Shown one piece after another: positions 11,571-19,539 of a DNA stretch of 24,861 nt (within the stretch, counting starts at the first letter, position 1; every line of letters starts with the position of its first letter). The notes under the pieces were generated by a model. That model had not been told where the DNA came from. It searched no databases and saw only the letters and a list, made by a program, of their open reading frames with translations. Source of the DNA: Mesostigma viride (taxonomy: Eukaryota > Streptophyta > Mesostigmatophyceae > Mesostigmatales > Mesostigmataceae); NCBI GenBank assembly GCA_009746045.1, contig RPFO01002138.1, forward strand, positions 1 to 24,861, given 5' to 3'. A program made the position numbers and the translations under genes.

Positions 11571-12432
11571 GGTTAGTTATGATGTGGACTCAGCTGCGTT
11601 TGCATTCAAATGATGCAGTTCAAGTGGATGACGACTTGTATACACCGTGGACCTGTGTAAAGCTGTATCGATACTGGCTGGGGTACGTCTACGAGCTGAA
11701 GCAGCGGGGCCGGTGCACGGTCGTCCTACGATCGCTGAATGGTTGGCTTCATTTTTCCTTAGAGCATCATCCAGGGTTGGCCGGCCCATCGTCTTTTGGG
11801 TGGAGTGGTTAAAACTGCTTCAATTGCTGTTGAGACGACGACGCGGGCGTGGAGCCATGGAGGCATGCCTTTGACGTCCGATAGAAAAGGCCATCTCAAG
11901 ACGTAACTTGCAACATGGATATGCTGAAGAGCTGGGCGACCCTACACGGATGTAGTGCGTTGACCATTGGGCATCTTGGACCATGGAGGAAACACTGCAG
12001 TCGTTAATTGAGACATATAGTTTGTATGTCTTCCATGGCAATGTCCTTACACCTGTGGCTTGGGATTTGTGGCGCTTCCTGCGCATTTTCGCTGTGCACT
12101 TTTTGCGCGGTGCAGATGCTAGGGATCCACATTCGCTTGATGATGTGGATCGTGCTTGTCTCCCGGTATGCTAAGTTAGCGGAGCCGGAGCGTGAGGGCC
12201 CCGTGTGAATGTGGACGTATAATTTGCACTGCGTAGTGTGTCACGCAGCACGACACGAGGCTGCGTCATCATGGTTGGGAGTCTAGCTTTGCAAAGCGAG
12301 TTTTACGTGTCCAGAGCGGGCGATTGGGGTCATAGAGGCTGTCACTACCTAGGGCGAGGGTCTCTAATGCCCCTGAGGCCACGCTTGTGAATCATTGGCT
12401 TCTCGTTACGGGCAGTTGGATGCCCTAACTAG
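11571..12432 (+). other. Region of overlapping short open frames, origin unknown
   Basis: Several plus-strand frames of 60-77 codons overlap (11579-11812, 11647-11874, 11983-12174, 12008-12208). Some stretches look protein-like, for instance DDDLYTPW and WDLWRFLRIF. They lie in different frames and no family is recognised. Given the density of indels elsewhere in the window, a frameshift-broken gene is possible. So is chance. Confidence 0.2.
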
Positions 12433-12492
12433 TGGAAACGGGGGCTGTCACCCCTTGCGCACGCTGCGCATGAATCTACTAGAGGCTCTTTC

Positions 12493-12933
12493 ATGGACGA
12501 TGCTGATGGTGATGTGTACTTCCTCTACGAGGGTCATCCAGTGTCTTTTGTGCAGGCGCAGGCGCACCCATGGCGGGAAGAGCGCGATGCTAGCTATTTT
12601 CGGCCTGCTTGCAGTTGAACCATGCCCGCATGCAGTCACCTTGGAGTTCGTGTTGTTGGTTGCGTAGTGGCCCACGAGTTCAAAGTTGCGTACGTGAACA
12701 GGAACACGTTTCACAGCAAGAGAAACTACAGGCACAGACACGTGTCAAGTACCATGCTAGCATTGACTATGAAGGTGGGGATGGCAATGCTGGTATTTTT
12801 TTTGCTGCGGTATAGAGGGCTTTCTGCTGCTCACCCACTATCAAAGAGACTGCTGCTCACCCACTATGTCGCCTCTTCAGAGTTTGTTCGTCTGGCCAAG
12901 GTCGGACGGTCCATTCCACCATTGGAACAGTAA
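12493..12933 (+). pseudogene. Candidate hypothetical reading frame interrupted by one TGA
   Basis: From ATG at 12493 the frame runs 41 codons (start MDDADGDVYFLYEGHPVSF, end PACS), meets TGA at 12616-12618, then continues in the same frame without another stop for 104 codons to TAA at 12931-12933. The frame is open upstream to 12433. The first part is acidic and aromatic (DVYFLYEG, then HPWREERDASYF), while the second is basic and histidine-rich (FHSKRNYRHRHV), followed by a hydrophobic stretch (MLALTMKVGMAMLVFFLL) that could be a membrane segment. I do not recognise the protein. A competing +2 frame (VKYHASIDYEGGDGNAGIFF, about 12750-12813) also looks protein-like, so a frameshift could lie here too. 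Chance is a real alternative. Confidence 0.22.
12824..12867 (+). repeat. 18-bp direct repeat
   Basis: CTGCTGCTCACCCACTAT occurs at 12824-12841 and again at 12850-12867, separated by CAAAGAGA. The 26-bp period is not a multiple of three, so it would shift a reading frame. Confidence 0.85.
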
Positions 12934-13540
12934 CAATATGGTACGTCATGTGGGGCGATGTACCTGTACTCAACATGTCCCAGAGCTACAACGGCCTTGT
13001 TGACAAGTGGGTTCGACTGTGATCGAGGCCTAATTGCGCGACGTGTGCATATCTTTTGCCATGACCAAGTTGGCCAGCTGGCAAGGCATAGTCCTCACCC
13101 AAACTATACCAGAGCAGGTAGCTAAGCTTGTGAATTGTATTATCCAAACAAGGAAAGCCCCTCCACGTTGGGGAGGGGTAAGTGTGTGCCCTTTTCAGGC
13201 TTTATTATGATGTTTTCTCTATAGTATAGGAATTTCCAGCACGTCCTTCTACTTATTCTTAACATCATTAATGCATTCCATCCTCTGGACAACCACACCT
13301 TGATGTTTTGCCCGGGGAATATAAGACAAAGTAAATGGGCAAATTATTCTTCAATGCATGGTGCTTTAATTTTTAGAGATATATGACGTTGCCGGCTCCA
13401 CACCAACGTTCGATCAAGCTTCTAATTTTCGTTATTTCTGGTAATGTCATAATTTATAATGGCACCGTTGTTGTTATATGTTCCGCTAAAGTGTTGTAGT
13501 TGTCTCACGGCTTAACATGGCAGTTGGATAGGTGACTTGC
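12934..13540. other. Unique region, no gene seen
   Basis: No supported coding region. A G/C-rich hairpin, CCCCTCC (13158-13164) and GGAGGGG (13172-13178) with a 7-nt loop, is the only structured element I see. The remainder is AT-leaning and unremarkable. Confidence 0.4.
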
Positions 13541-14080
13541 GTAACGCAATGAAGTGGGTGCGGTGCAGCCCACCCATCAATGACATTGGGTTGACCTGAA
13601 ACTTGTCCAGCAGCCAGCTTCTCGGTGTGCTGCAATGTGCCTACCAAGTTTCAGGCCAATTGAATGTCATTTGATATGGGCTGCCACTCCCAGGCTTTGG
13701 CTTGTTGAACACCCCCAACATAATTGCTCCGGCGTACCGCAATTAAGTGGGTGTGGTGCAGCCCACCATCAAATGACATCGGCTTGACCTGAAACTTGGA
13801 AGGTAGTTTTTGGGAGTGTGTTGCAGTGTGCCTACCAAGTTTCAGGCCAATTGAATGTCATTTGATATGGGCTGCCACTCCAGGCCGCTTTGGCTTGTTG
13901 AACACCCCAACATAGTTGCTCCTAGCTCGCGTACCGCAATGAAGTGAGTACAGCCCATCTCAAATGATATCCAATTGGCCCGAAACTTGGTAGGCACACT
14001 GCAACACTCCCAGAAACTACTTTCCAAGTTTCAGGTCAAGCCGATGTCATTTGATGGGTGGGAGCTGCACCACACCCACT
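13541..14080. repeat. Three copies of a foldback element, the last inverted
   Basis: Two direct copies start at 13541 and 13733 (GTACCGCAAT-like start, AAGTGGGTG, GTGCAGCCCA), with a period of 192 bp. A third CGTACCGCAATGAAG start at 13930 (197 bp further) is followed at once by the same element in reverse complement (13945-14080, ending CTGCACCACACCCACT). Each copy is itself an imperfect palindrome: CAGCCCACC-ATCAAATGACAT and CCTGAAACTTGG on one side, CCAAGTTTCAGG and ATGTCATTTGATATGGGCTG on the other. Together they form a nested inverted repeat, with 13747-13876 pairing with 13945-14080. It fits a foldback MITE family inserted or duplicated repeatedly. No coding capacity is seen. Confidence 0.85.
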
Positions 14081-14404
14081 CGGGGCTCCAACTTCGGTAA
14101 GTCCAGGGGGGAACGAGGGCAAATATGGGTAAATTGTTCTTTTCCATAGTTTGCCATGTGGGCAAAAATTTTCCCCGAAATTACGTGGTGGGTAAAAGAA
14201 ATTACCCGTTTTTTTACCATGTGGTAAACTTTACCCCCTTTTTTTTATGGCATACGTGGCATACTAAGTGGATAAAAACGGGGTAAAATTTTCAGCTGTT
14301 TTTACCCTAAAATGCCCTGTACCTGTTGTTACTTTCGGGCAAAACTTTTACCCTGCGTTTGCCCTGGATTTACCCACTTTTTACCAAAATTGGAGCCCAG
14401 AGTG
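14077..14404. mobile_element. 328-bp MITE-like element with 18-bp terminal inverted repeats
   Basis: The left end CACTCGGGGCTCCAACTT (14077-14094) and the reverse complement of the right end (14387-14404), CACTCTGGGCTCCAATTT, match at 16 of 18 positions. Beyond them GGTAA and TCCAGGG are also shared, with a gap. The interior is rich in GGTAAA/TTTACC and GGGCAAA/TTTGCCC runs that can pair with each other. There is no open frame, so it would be non-autonomous. The ends begin CACTC, reminiscent of CACTA-type termini, but no clear target-site duplication is visible. Its left end coincides with the last four bases (CACT) of the neighbouring inverted foldback copy, so the boundary is ambiguous. Confidence 0.72.
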
Positions 14405-14621
14405 ATGTAGTACGTACGGTAGCTGATAGCAATCAATTAACTTTCGAGCCATAAATCTTGTCTGAAATTTATGATTACGATGGCCTAGACACTCGGCCAT
14501 GTCGCTCACTGCCTATACCCAGCCTTGCTGATAAGGCATCATACATTTACCTGTGATCGGACATAAATACACATCGGCCCAGCGGCCATTGTTGTTAACC
14601 CATGGGTTAATGTGTCCACGA

Positions 14622-14702
14622 CGTGGAAGCTCCTATTCGGGCCAGGATGAAGAAAACTCTTGTGCGGGGACGAGTGCGGAGGTCCGGCGCATTACCCGCA
14701 CT
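14622..14702 (+). repeat. Dispersed repeat, plus-orientation copy
   Basis: Positions 14627-14669 (43 bases) are identical to the reverse complement of 21310-21352. Similarity continues with a few substitutions and gaps through GAGTGCGGAGGTCCGG to about 14702. A frame containing MKKTLVRGRVR is open in both copies. The outer flank is CCACGACGTGG here and AACGTCGTGGG in the other copy. The inverted arrangement, 6.6 kb apart, could mark the two ends of a large element or two independent insertions. Confidence 0.85.
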
Positions 14703-14781
14703 TGCAGTTTCAGCACCCAACAAAGCGCTGCGCCGACGAGGAGCATTGCGCGCCAGCTACGGCCTAGCGCCTGTGTCCATG

Positions 14782-14801
14782 TTTGGCGCGAGCTTTGGCG
14801 C
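14782..14801 (+). promoter_or_regulatory. Two E2F-like sites, 12 bp apart
   Basis: TTTGGCGC occurs at 14782-14789 and again at 14794-14801. Both match the E2F/DP consensus TTTSSCGC exactly. They lie about 80-100 bases upstream of the ATG at 14880, a usual promoter distance, with a short AT-rich stretch between. They could be a small GC-rich local duplication (CTTTGGCGCG) without function, and no cell-cycle gene is identified downstream. Confidence 0.35.
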
Positions 14802-14879
14802 GTAAATTAAAAACAGCTGTGACAGGTTTACCTAGATCAAAATTTCACAAGTTGGAGCGACGAGTCACGAGTCACGACC

Positions 14880-14981
14880 ATGGAGGACATCGTTGATGTG
14901 ATGCTACTAGCCAGACTCGAGCTCGCTGGCACTCAAGTTCGTGGCACCCTCTACATTTATTCCTCTTTACGCTTCTTGTAA
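14880..14981 (+). CDS. Short 33-codon frame with good start context; possible first exon
   Basis: ATG at 14880 lies in ACGACCATGG, which has purine/G support at the key Kozak-type positions. It is preceded by a tandem CGAGTCA motif (CGAGTCACGAGTCACGACC). The frame reads MEDIVDVMLLARLELAGTQ and stops at TAA 14979-14981. The product would be small and start with an acidic, leucine-rich helix-like stretch. I recognise no family. If real it might be a first exon spliced before the stop, since GT dinucleotides are available, for example at 14938. The upstream E2F-like pair is the only supporting context. Chance is quite possible at this length. Confidence 0.18.
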   Translation: MEDIVDVMLLARLELAGTQVRGTLYIYSSLRFL

Positions 14982-15305
14982 CTAGATGACTGGTTTACCG
15001 GTGTGTGCAACATCTGAATCGGCACGAGACGAAAGGCGAAATATGTTGTAATTAAGATCAGTTCCTGGAATAAATTGTAAGCTGCGCAGGGGCGGGTAGG
15101 TTTGCTACGTGCGACCGTCATCTTTTTGCTTTCAAATTCCTGTTCGCCTTTCGTGCTCGACGCGGGGGGGAGCCGGCTGTTGACATCCACTGCAAAACGA
15201 GCTCATGATTCGCAGATTTCATGGCCGCGCCGGCCCGTCCCGGCAGCATTTAATTTGCTGCTTGAACAGCAGAGGCAGGGTGTGCTGGTGGCCTTCTCCG
15301 ATTTC
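14982..15305. other. No gene recognised
   Basis: A plus-strand frame 15102-15350 and a minus-strand frame 14957-15190 overlap here without recognisable motifs. An AATAAA hexamer is present at about 15069. Confidence 0.3.
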
Positions 15306-15698
15306 CTAGCGGTTGGTCAACGGCATCGTTTGGATGTCTGCCTTAGGTGAGGCGTTGCGCCCACAAACCTTTATTTGGTTCCTGTTCAAGTGGCGCATAA
15401 TAACATGAAGACTTGTTTCGCCTTGCTGAACAACCCCACTTGCCAGCCCGTACTCGTCATCACATTCTGCCGGCATAGCATGTGCGTTGAGAAGACGCAG
15501 CCTTATCGGCCCGTTCCCGATGTTCACATTATGAGCCGAAGTTATTACAGCCCCTGCGCCTAGTGTCACTGCAATGTGACTATGATCCTTTCCGCTTTTT
15601 GTGATCGTAACCCGCTTATCAGAATCAGGGGTGTTTCTTCGTTGAAGGGCATTGTGTGATGCATAAGTGTGCGGGGGTGCCTGCGGTCTGCCATCCAA
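15306..15698 (-). CDS. Hypothetical 130-codon frame, unknown
   Basis: Minus-strand frame from ATG at 15698 down to 15306. The predicted protein is hydrophilic, without membrane segments. Segments such as KRVTITKSGKDHSHIAVTLG and PAECDDEYGLASGVVQQGE have a composition less random than most frames in the window. No domain is recognised, and no promoter, splice site or conserved neighbour supports it. A shorter plus-strand frame (15375-15563) overlaps it. It could be a gene fragment, part of an unrecognised element, or chance. Confidence 0.18.
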   Translation of the reverse strand: MDGRPQAPPHTYASHNALQRRNTPDSDKRVTITKSGKDHSHIAVTLGAGAVITSAHNVNIGNGPIRLRLLNAHAMPAECDDEYGLASGVVQQGETSLHVIMRHLNRNQIKVCGRNASPKADIQTMPLTNR

Positions 15699-15986
15699 AA
15701 TGTCTTCTTGTTGTGACTTTCAACCCCCGTAACTAGAAAAAAAGTAACGCGGGTAATTATTAGAGAGCTTACTTACTACCTTATTTTCTAGATTCCAGTA
15801 TTTTTGCTGGAGATTTTAGCGCCATGCCATGGGGCTTGGTGGCGCATGTGTGTAGAGAAAGGCAGTGGCCGGTTTAATAAGCCTGCAACCAGGGGATGCA
15901 CTCGAGATGTTCGGCACAACCCGCTGTCTCGGTCGATAGCGTGCTGTTAACAAGCATCGACCTAAGAATCTGGAGCTGAGCTCCCG

Positions 15987-17179
15987 CCCTCCCTCCCTTC
16001 CTCTCCCTCCTCCTCCCTCCCTCCTCCCCCCTCCCTCTCCTCCCTCCCTCCCCCTCCCTCCTCCTCCCTCCTCCCTCCCTCCCTCCCTCCTCCTCCCTCC
16101 CTCCTCCCTCCTCCTCCTCCCTCCCTCCTCCCTCCCTCCTCCTCCTCCCTCCCTCCTCCCTCCCTCCCTCCCTCCCTCCCTCCCTCCCTCCTCCTCCCTC
16201 CCTCCTCCTCCCTCTCCCTCCCCCCTCTCCTCCCTCCCTCCCTCCCTCCTCCCTCCCTCCCTCCTCCCTCCCTCCCTCCCTCCCTCCTCCTCCCTCCCTC
16301 CCTCCTCCCTCCTCCTCCCTCCTCCTCCCCTCTCCTCCTCCCTCCCTCCCTCCTCTCTCCTCCCTCCCTCCTCTCCCCCCTCCTCCTCCTCCTCCCTCCT
16401 CCTCCCTCCCTCCCTCCCTCCCTCCCTCCCTCCTCCCCCTCCTCCCTCCTCCCTCCCTCCCTCCCTCCCTCCCTCCTCCTTCCTCCCTCCCTCCCTCCCT
16501 CCTCCCTCCCTCCCTCCCTCCTCCCTCCTCCCTCCCTCCCCCTCCCTCCCTCCCTCCTCCTCCTCCCTCCCTCCCTCCTCCCTCCTCCCTCCTCTCCCTC
16601 CCTCCCTCCCTCCTCCCTCCCTCCCTCCTCCCTCCCTCCCTCCTCCCTCCCTCCTCCCTCCCTCCTCCCTCCTCCCTCCCTCCTCCTCCCTCCCTCCTCC
16701 TCCCTCCCTCCCTCCCTCCCTCCCCCCTCCTCCCTCCCTCCCTCCCTCCCCCCCTCCTCCTCCCTCCTCCCTCCCTCCTCCTCCTCCCTCCTCCCCTCCC
16801 TCCCTCCCTCCCTCCCTCCCTCCTCCTCCCTCCTCCCTCCCTCCTCCCTCCTCCCTCCTCCTCCTCCCTCCCTCCCTCCCTCCCTCCTCCCTCCCTCCTC
16901 CTCCCTCCCTCCCTCCTCCCTCCCTCCCTCCTCCTCCTCCCTCCTCCCTCCTCCTCTCCCTCACCTCCCTCCCTCCTCCCTCCTCCCTCCTCCTCCCTCC
17001 CTCCTCCTCCTCTCCCTCCTCCCTCCTCCCTCCCTCCCCTCCTCCCTCCTCCCTCCCTCCTCCCTCCTCCTCCCTCCTCCTCCCTCCTCCCTCCCTTCCT
17101 CCCTCCCCCTCCCTCCCCCTCCTCCCTCACCACTCACTCACTCCCTCCTCCTCCCTCCTCCTCCCTCCCTCGCTCCTCC
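15987..17179. repeat. 1.2-kb polypyrimidine/polypurine tract of CCT and CCCT units
   Basis: From 15987 to 16962 every base of the plus strand is C or T. A single A at 16963 interrupts it, then pyrimidines continue to about 17128, and an ACCACTCACTCA patch and a few more CTCC units end it by 17179. The tract is an irregular mix of CCT and CCCT words with rare CTCTCC and CTTCC. Such a tract is mirror-symmetric enough to form intramolecular triplex (H-DNA). The two large minus-strand frames across it (382 and 419 codons, Glu/Gly/Arg only within the tract) follow from the fact that a strand lacking T cannot spell a stop codon. They are not genes. Confidence 0.97.
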
Positions 17180-17961
17180 CAAGTTTTCTTTTTGCGTGTA
17201 CATTTGCATGCAAAGTTAACAGAATAGGCAAAAAGAAGAAGCATGTTCGCCCATAGCTTGACATTCCTTGTATGCGTGCATGTGTGTGTGCACACGCATG
17301 TTAGTCATTTCTGGTTGATTTTTTGCCCTCCTTGCATGTCTGATTGTGTGGACACAGACAGCGGACATCTCAGCATTGGCCATCATCCGAGGTTCCAGTC
17401 CTGATTATTCATAGCCGGCGTTGACTAGGCATGCGGGCCGACACTGCTCAAATCCGTGAGAGTCCAGCAGTTGGTGGAGCTTGGAGCTATAAACTGAAAG
17501 AGCTAACTGACCAAACACCTGCCTTTATGTCGATCACGTTGCCCAGGCTTGTTAGCTATGGTGGCTTCATGTCATGTGTATTGTAGGTAGTAGTTTTCCA
17601 TGTGCTAGCTAATGATATAGGTTTATGCATATATGGGATAGCTTAGGCATTACAGCACTTGAAACGATATTAGCGCACAGCGTTATAGTACTTCAATTAG
17701 CTCTGGCACCTTGTGGCCATCAGCTTGCGCCTTAATTAGCCGACGTCTTGAGCCCACTCACATTTGTAGCATAAGCTATGCGTCAGCCCTACCTATGGTA
17801 TTGCACTGGTTGTATTGCACCACAGTGTTGCGCCCCGGCACCATGCGTGGAGAGAGCGCTCTGTGGCTGCCCACCTGCGGCAGTGAGAGAAGCTAGGGCG
17901 CCTCCTCCTTCTCACTGTGTATATAGGGTTGAAGGTTCCTTTACTCTGTATTGGCACCCAC
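17180..17961. other. Unique region, no gene seen
   Basis: No supported coding region. The short plus-strand frames at 17711-17896 and 17778-18044 show no recognisable protein. A GAGGTTCCAGTCCTG string near 17388 resembles a tRNA T-arm, but the rest of a tRNA is absent. Confidence 0.4.
17269..17301. other. 33-nt strictly alternating purine-pyrimidine run (Z-DNA candidate)
   Basis: Pyrimidine and purine alternate without exception from 17269 to 17301, mostly as TG and CA steps with a few CG steps (core TGTGTGTGCACACGCATG). It lies about 90 bp past the end of the polypyrimidine tract. Z-form potential is inferred from the alternation. Confidence 0.6.
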
Positions 17962-18289
17962 GTGACGCAGTCACGTGCTTATTAATTAATAGGTTATGCA
18001 GCTCTCCATGTTCTTATCCTCCATATTTGGCCTTACCGTGCTAACAGTCGGTGTGGGCTCCCCATGTTACCAATTTGGTAAGCATAGTGATTCGGGCCGT
18101 GGTACCTGCAACCCTGTCACTAGAAACTGAGTGGATAATGAAGCATGAGGTATGACTAATTGATTATTTGATTACGTGAGTATATTAATTAATGAATAAG
18201 TAAGCAAGTATTAATTAGTGTATGAAGTAATGAATGTCATACACGTACTACACGTAATGGATGAATGAATGTCACCTAGACTGCGTCAC
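17962..18289. mobile_element. Candidate small inverted-repeat element with GTGACGCAGTC ends
   Basis: GTGACGCAGTC (17962-17972) is exactly inverted at 18279-18289 (GACTGCGTCAC). Between them the sequence is AT-rich with many TTAATTAA-type words and no open frame. The inverted repeat is only 11 bp and no target duplication is evident. A closely related pair encloses 19540-19675, which is why I list it. Confidence 0.35.
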
Positions 18290-18330
18290 GGGTATGGAAA
18301 GGGGATGGGGCTACAGTTTTGAGTGGATAT

Positions 18331-18388
18331 TGAATTGAATTGAATTGAATTGTAACATAACTCCGTTGGGTATATGTAGCACACAGCC
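18331..18388 (+). repeat. Third, partial copy of the foldback-arm terminus
   Basis: TGAAT repeated four times (18331-18352), then GTAACATAACTCCGTTGGG and TATGTAGCACA. The same order, AAATT-type repeats followed by ATAACATGACTCCGTTGGG and TGTAGCA, heads the left foldback arm at 18811 and, inverted, the right arm ending at 19519. Similarity is lost after about 18388. Confidence 0.75.
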
Positions 18389-18735
18389 TTGAGAGGGGGG
18401 CATATGGCTATCATACATCCTAAGCTACTTCTGCAAGGGTGGGGATGTAAAGGACCTTGCTCTAGGTGCACCAGGGCACTTGCATCCCATGATCTTCAAG
18501 CTATGCCCAGCGAAGGGGGAGCCTGTCATGGGGGGGAAGAGCAGCATAGCTATACAAAGAAGCTAGGGCATGGCGTCTCAGCAGAGAGTTACTCCCTGCA
18601 TGGGCACAACATAACTAAATAAGCTAGGCATCATCTGGGGTGTGGCTCATCATAGGCACACATGTACACGATTAAGGATGAGTGGATATAACTCACAAAA
18701 TTATTGGGACAGCACAACTGCCCTATTTTGATTAA
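18389..18735. other. No gene seen
   Basis: Sequence between the partial arm copy and the double hairpin. It has a G-run (GAGGGGGG near 18395) and a plus-strand frame 18389-18622 with no recognisable protein. Confidence 0.35.
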
Positions 18736-18799
18736 TTAATTAAACTTGATCGACATGATCAAGTTTAATTAAATGCGGTTATGATCGACATAACCGCAT
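18736..18799. other. Two abutting perfect hairpins with 5-nt loops
   Basis: First hairpin: a 16-bp perfect stem, TTAATTAAACTTGATC (18736-18751) and its complement (18757-18772), loop GACAT. Second: an 11-bp perfect stem, ATGCGGTTATG (18773-18783) and CATAACCGCAT (18789-18799), loop ATCGA. They touch with no base between them. GATCGACAT spans the loop of the first and ATCGACAT that of the second, so the tips share sequence while the stems do not. They sit 11 bp before the left arm of the foldback element. Possible readings are a cruciform or recombination site, or the tip of an element. Confidence 0.85.
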
Positions 18800-18810
18800 C
18801 AATCACGCAT

Positions 18811-19519
18811 TAAATTAAATTATAACATGACTCCGTTGGGAGATCGTGTAGCATGTATTCCCTTGCTTGATGGATGGGGGTCCAGGCGAAGCCGCGAAAC
18901 CTAACTAAGCTATCTCTAAACTAATCTATAAAATCCTAGCTACTCTACTCGATCAGCAAAGCGCCCCTGAAGTCCTCCTGGGGGGGGGGGCAATACGAAT
19001 GCACATGAGCATAAATCTCTGTGATCAGTGGGTGGTGGGGTATGGGTTGTGGGGTACGGGTCGGCAACACAGATTCAAGTAGGGGCAACATTTTTAATTT
19101 GCACGTAGCCATGCACATGATGATTAATTAATTGATTCAGCTAGGTGTCATGTGTGCATGTTAGCACAGCATGCTCATGAGGTCACTAGCCAGCACATGT
19201 AATTATTGTTTTGTTTAGTTATCAAGACCAAATGTTATGTATGCTCTTGCTTGAACTTTTATGCAGAACAAGAAGAGGTGGAAGAGGATTGTCCAGGCTC
19301 ACACGCCAGCCCCTGTGGGCAAGCCCCATCCCCCAAGAGGAAGGGGCACTTTGCTGAGTAGAGTAGCTAGGGTTTTCTAGATTAGATAAGCTTAGAGTTA
19401 GATTAGCTCGGTTTCGCGGCTTTGCCCACCTCCATCCATCCAGCAAGGAATATGTGCTACATGATATCCCAACGGAGTCATGTTATCAAGGAGACAACAA
19501 AATGTTATAATTTAATTTA
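18811..19519. mobile_element. Foldback element with inverted arms of about 180-196 bp
   Basis: The left arm 18811-18990 matches the reverse complement of 19324-19519 with small gaps. Shared landmarks are AAATTATAACATGACTCCG, GTTGGG, GTAGCA, GATGGATGG, AAGCCGCGAAACC, CTAGCTACTCTACTC, CAGCAAAG and GCCCC. The left arm ends in an 11-G run. The spacer of about 333 bp holds no supported gene. The right arm carries an extra block of about 22 bp within ATAACAT. It could be a non-autonomous foldback transposon or a local inverted duplication. The TAAATTAAAT repeats at both outer edges are the likely termini, but no target duplication is clear. Confidence 0.8.
18980..18990 (+). repeat. 11-G homopolymer
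   Basis: Run of 11 G at the inner end of the left foldback arm. The corresponding place in the right arm has GGGGGATGGGG. The length of such a run is unreliable in most sequencing data. Confidence 0.85.
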
Positions 19520-19539
19520 ATTTAATTATTTATGCTCGA

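Noticed and set aside
13158-13178. Transcription terminator (CCCCTCC/GGAGGGG hairpin)
   Set aside because: No run of T follows, no gene end lies upstream, and intrinsic terminators of this type do not apply to a eukaryotic context.
15816-17133. Minus-strand open frames of 382 and 419 codons, rich in Gly, Glu and Arg
   Set aside because: They lie in the polypurine strand, which has no T and so cannot contain a stop codon. The protein is only a reading of GGA/GAG/AGG repeats, and two different frames are open together.
17340-17410. Possible tRNA (GAGGTTCCAGTCCTG resembles a T-arm)
   Set aside because: No matching D-arm, anticodon stem or acceptor stem could be paired at the right distance.
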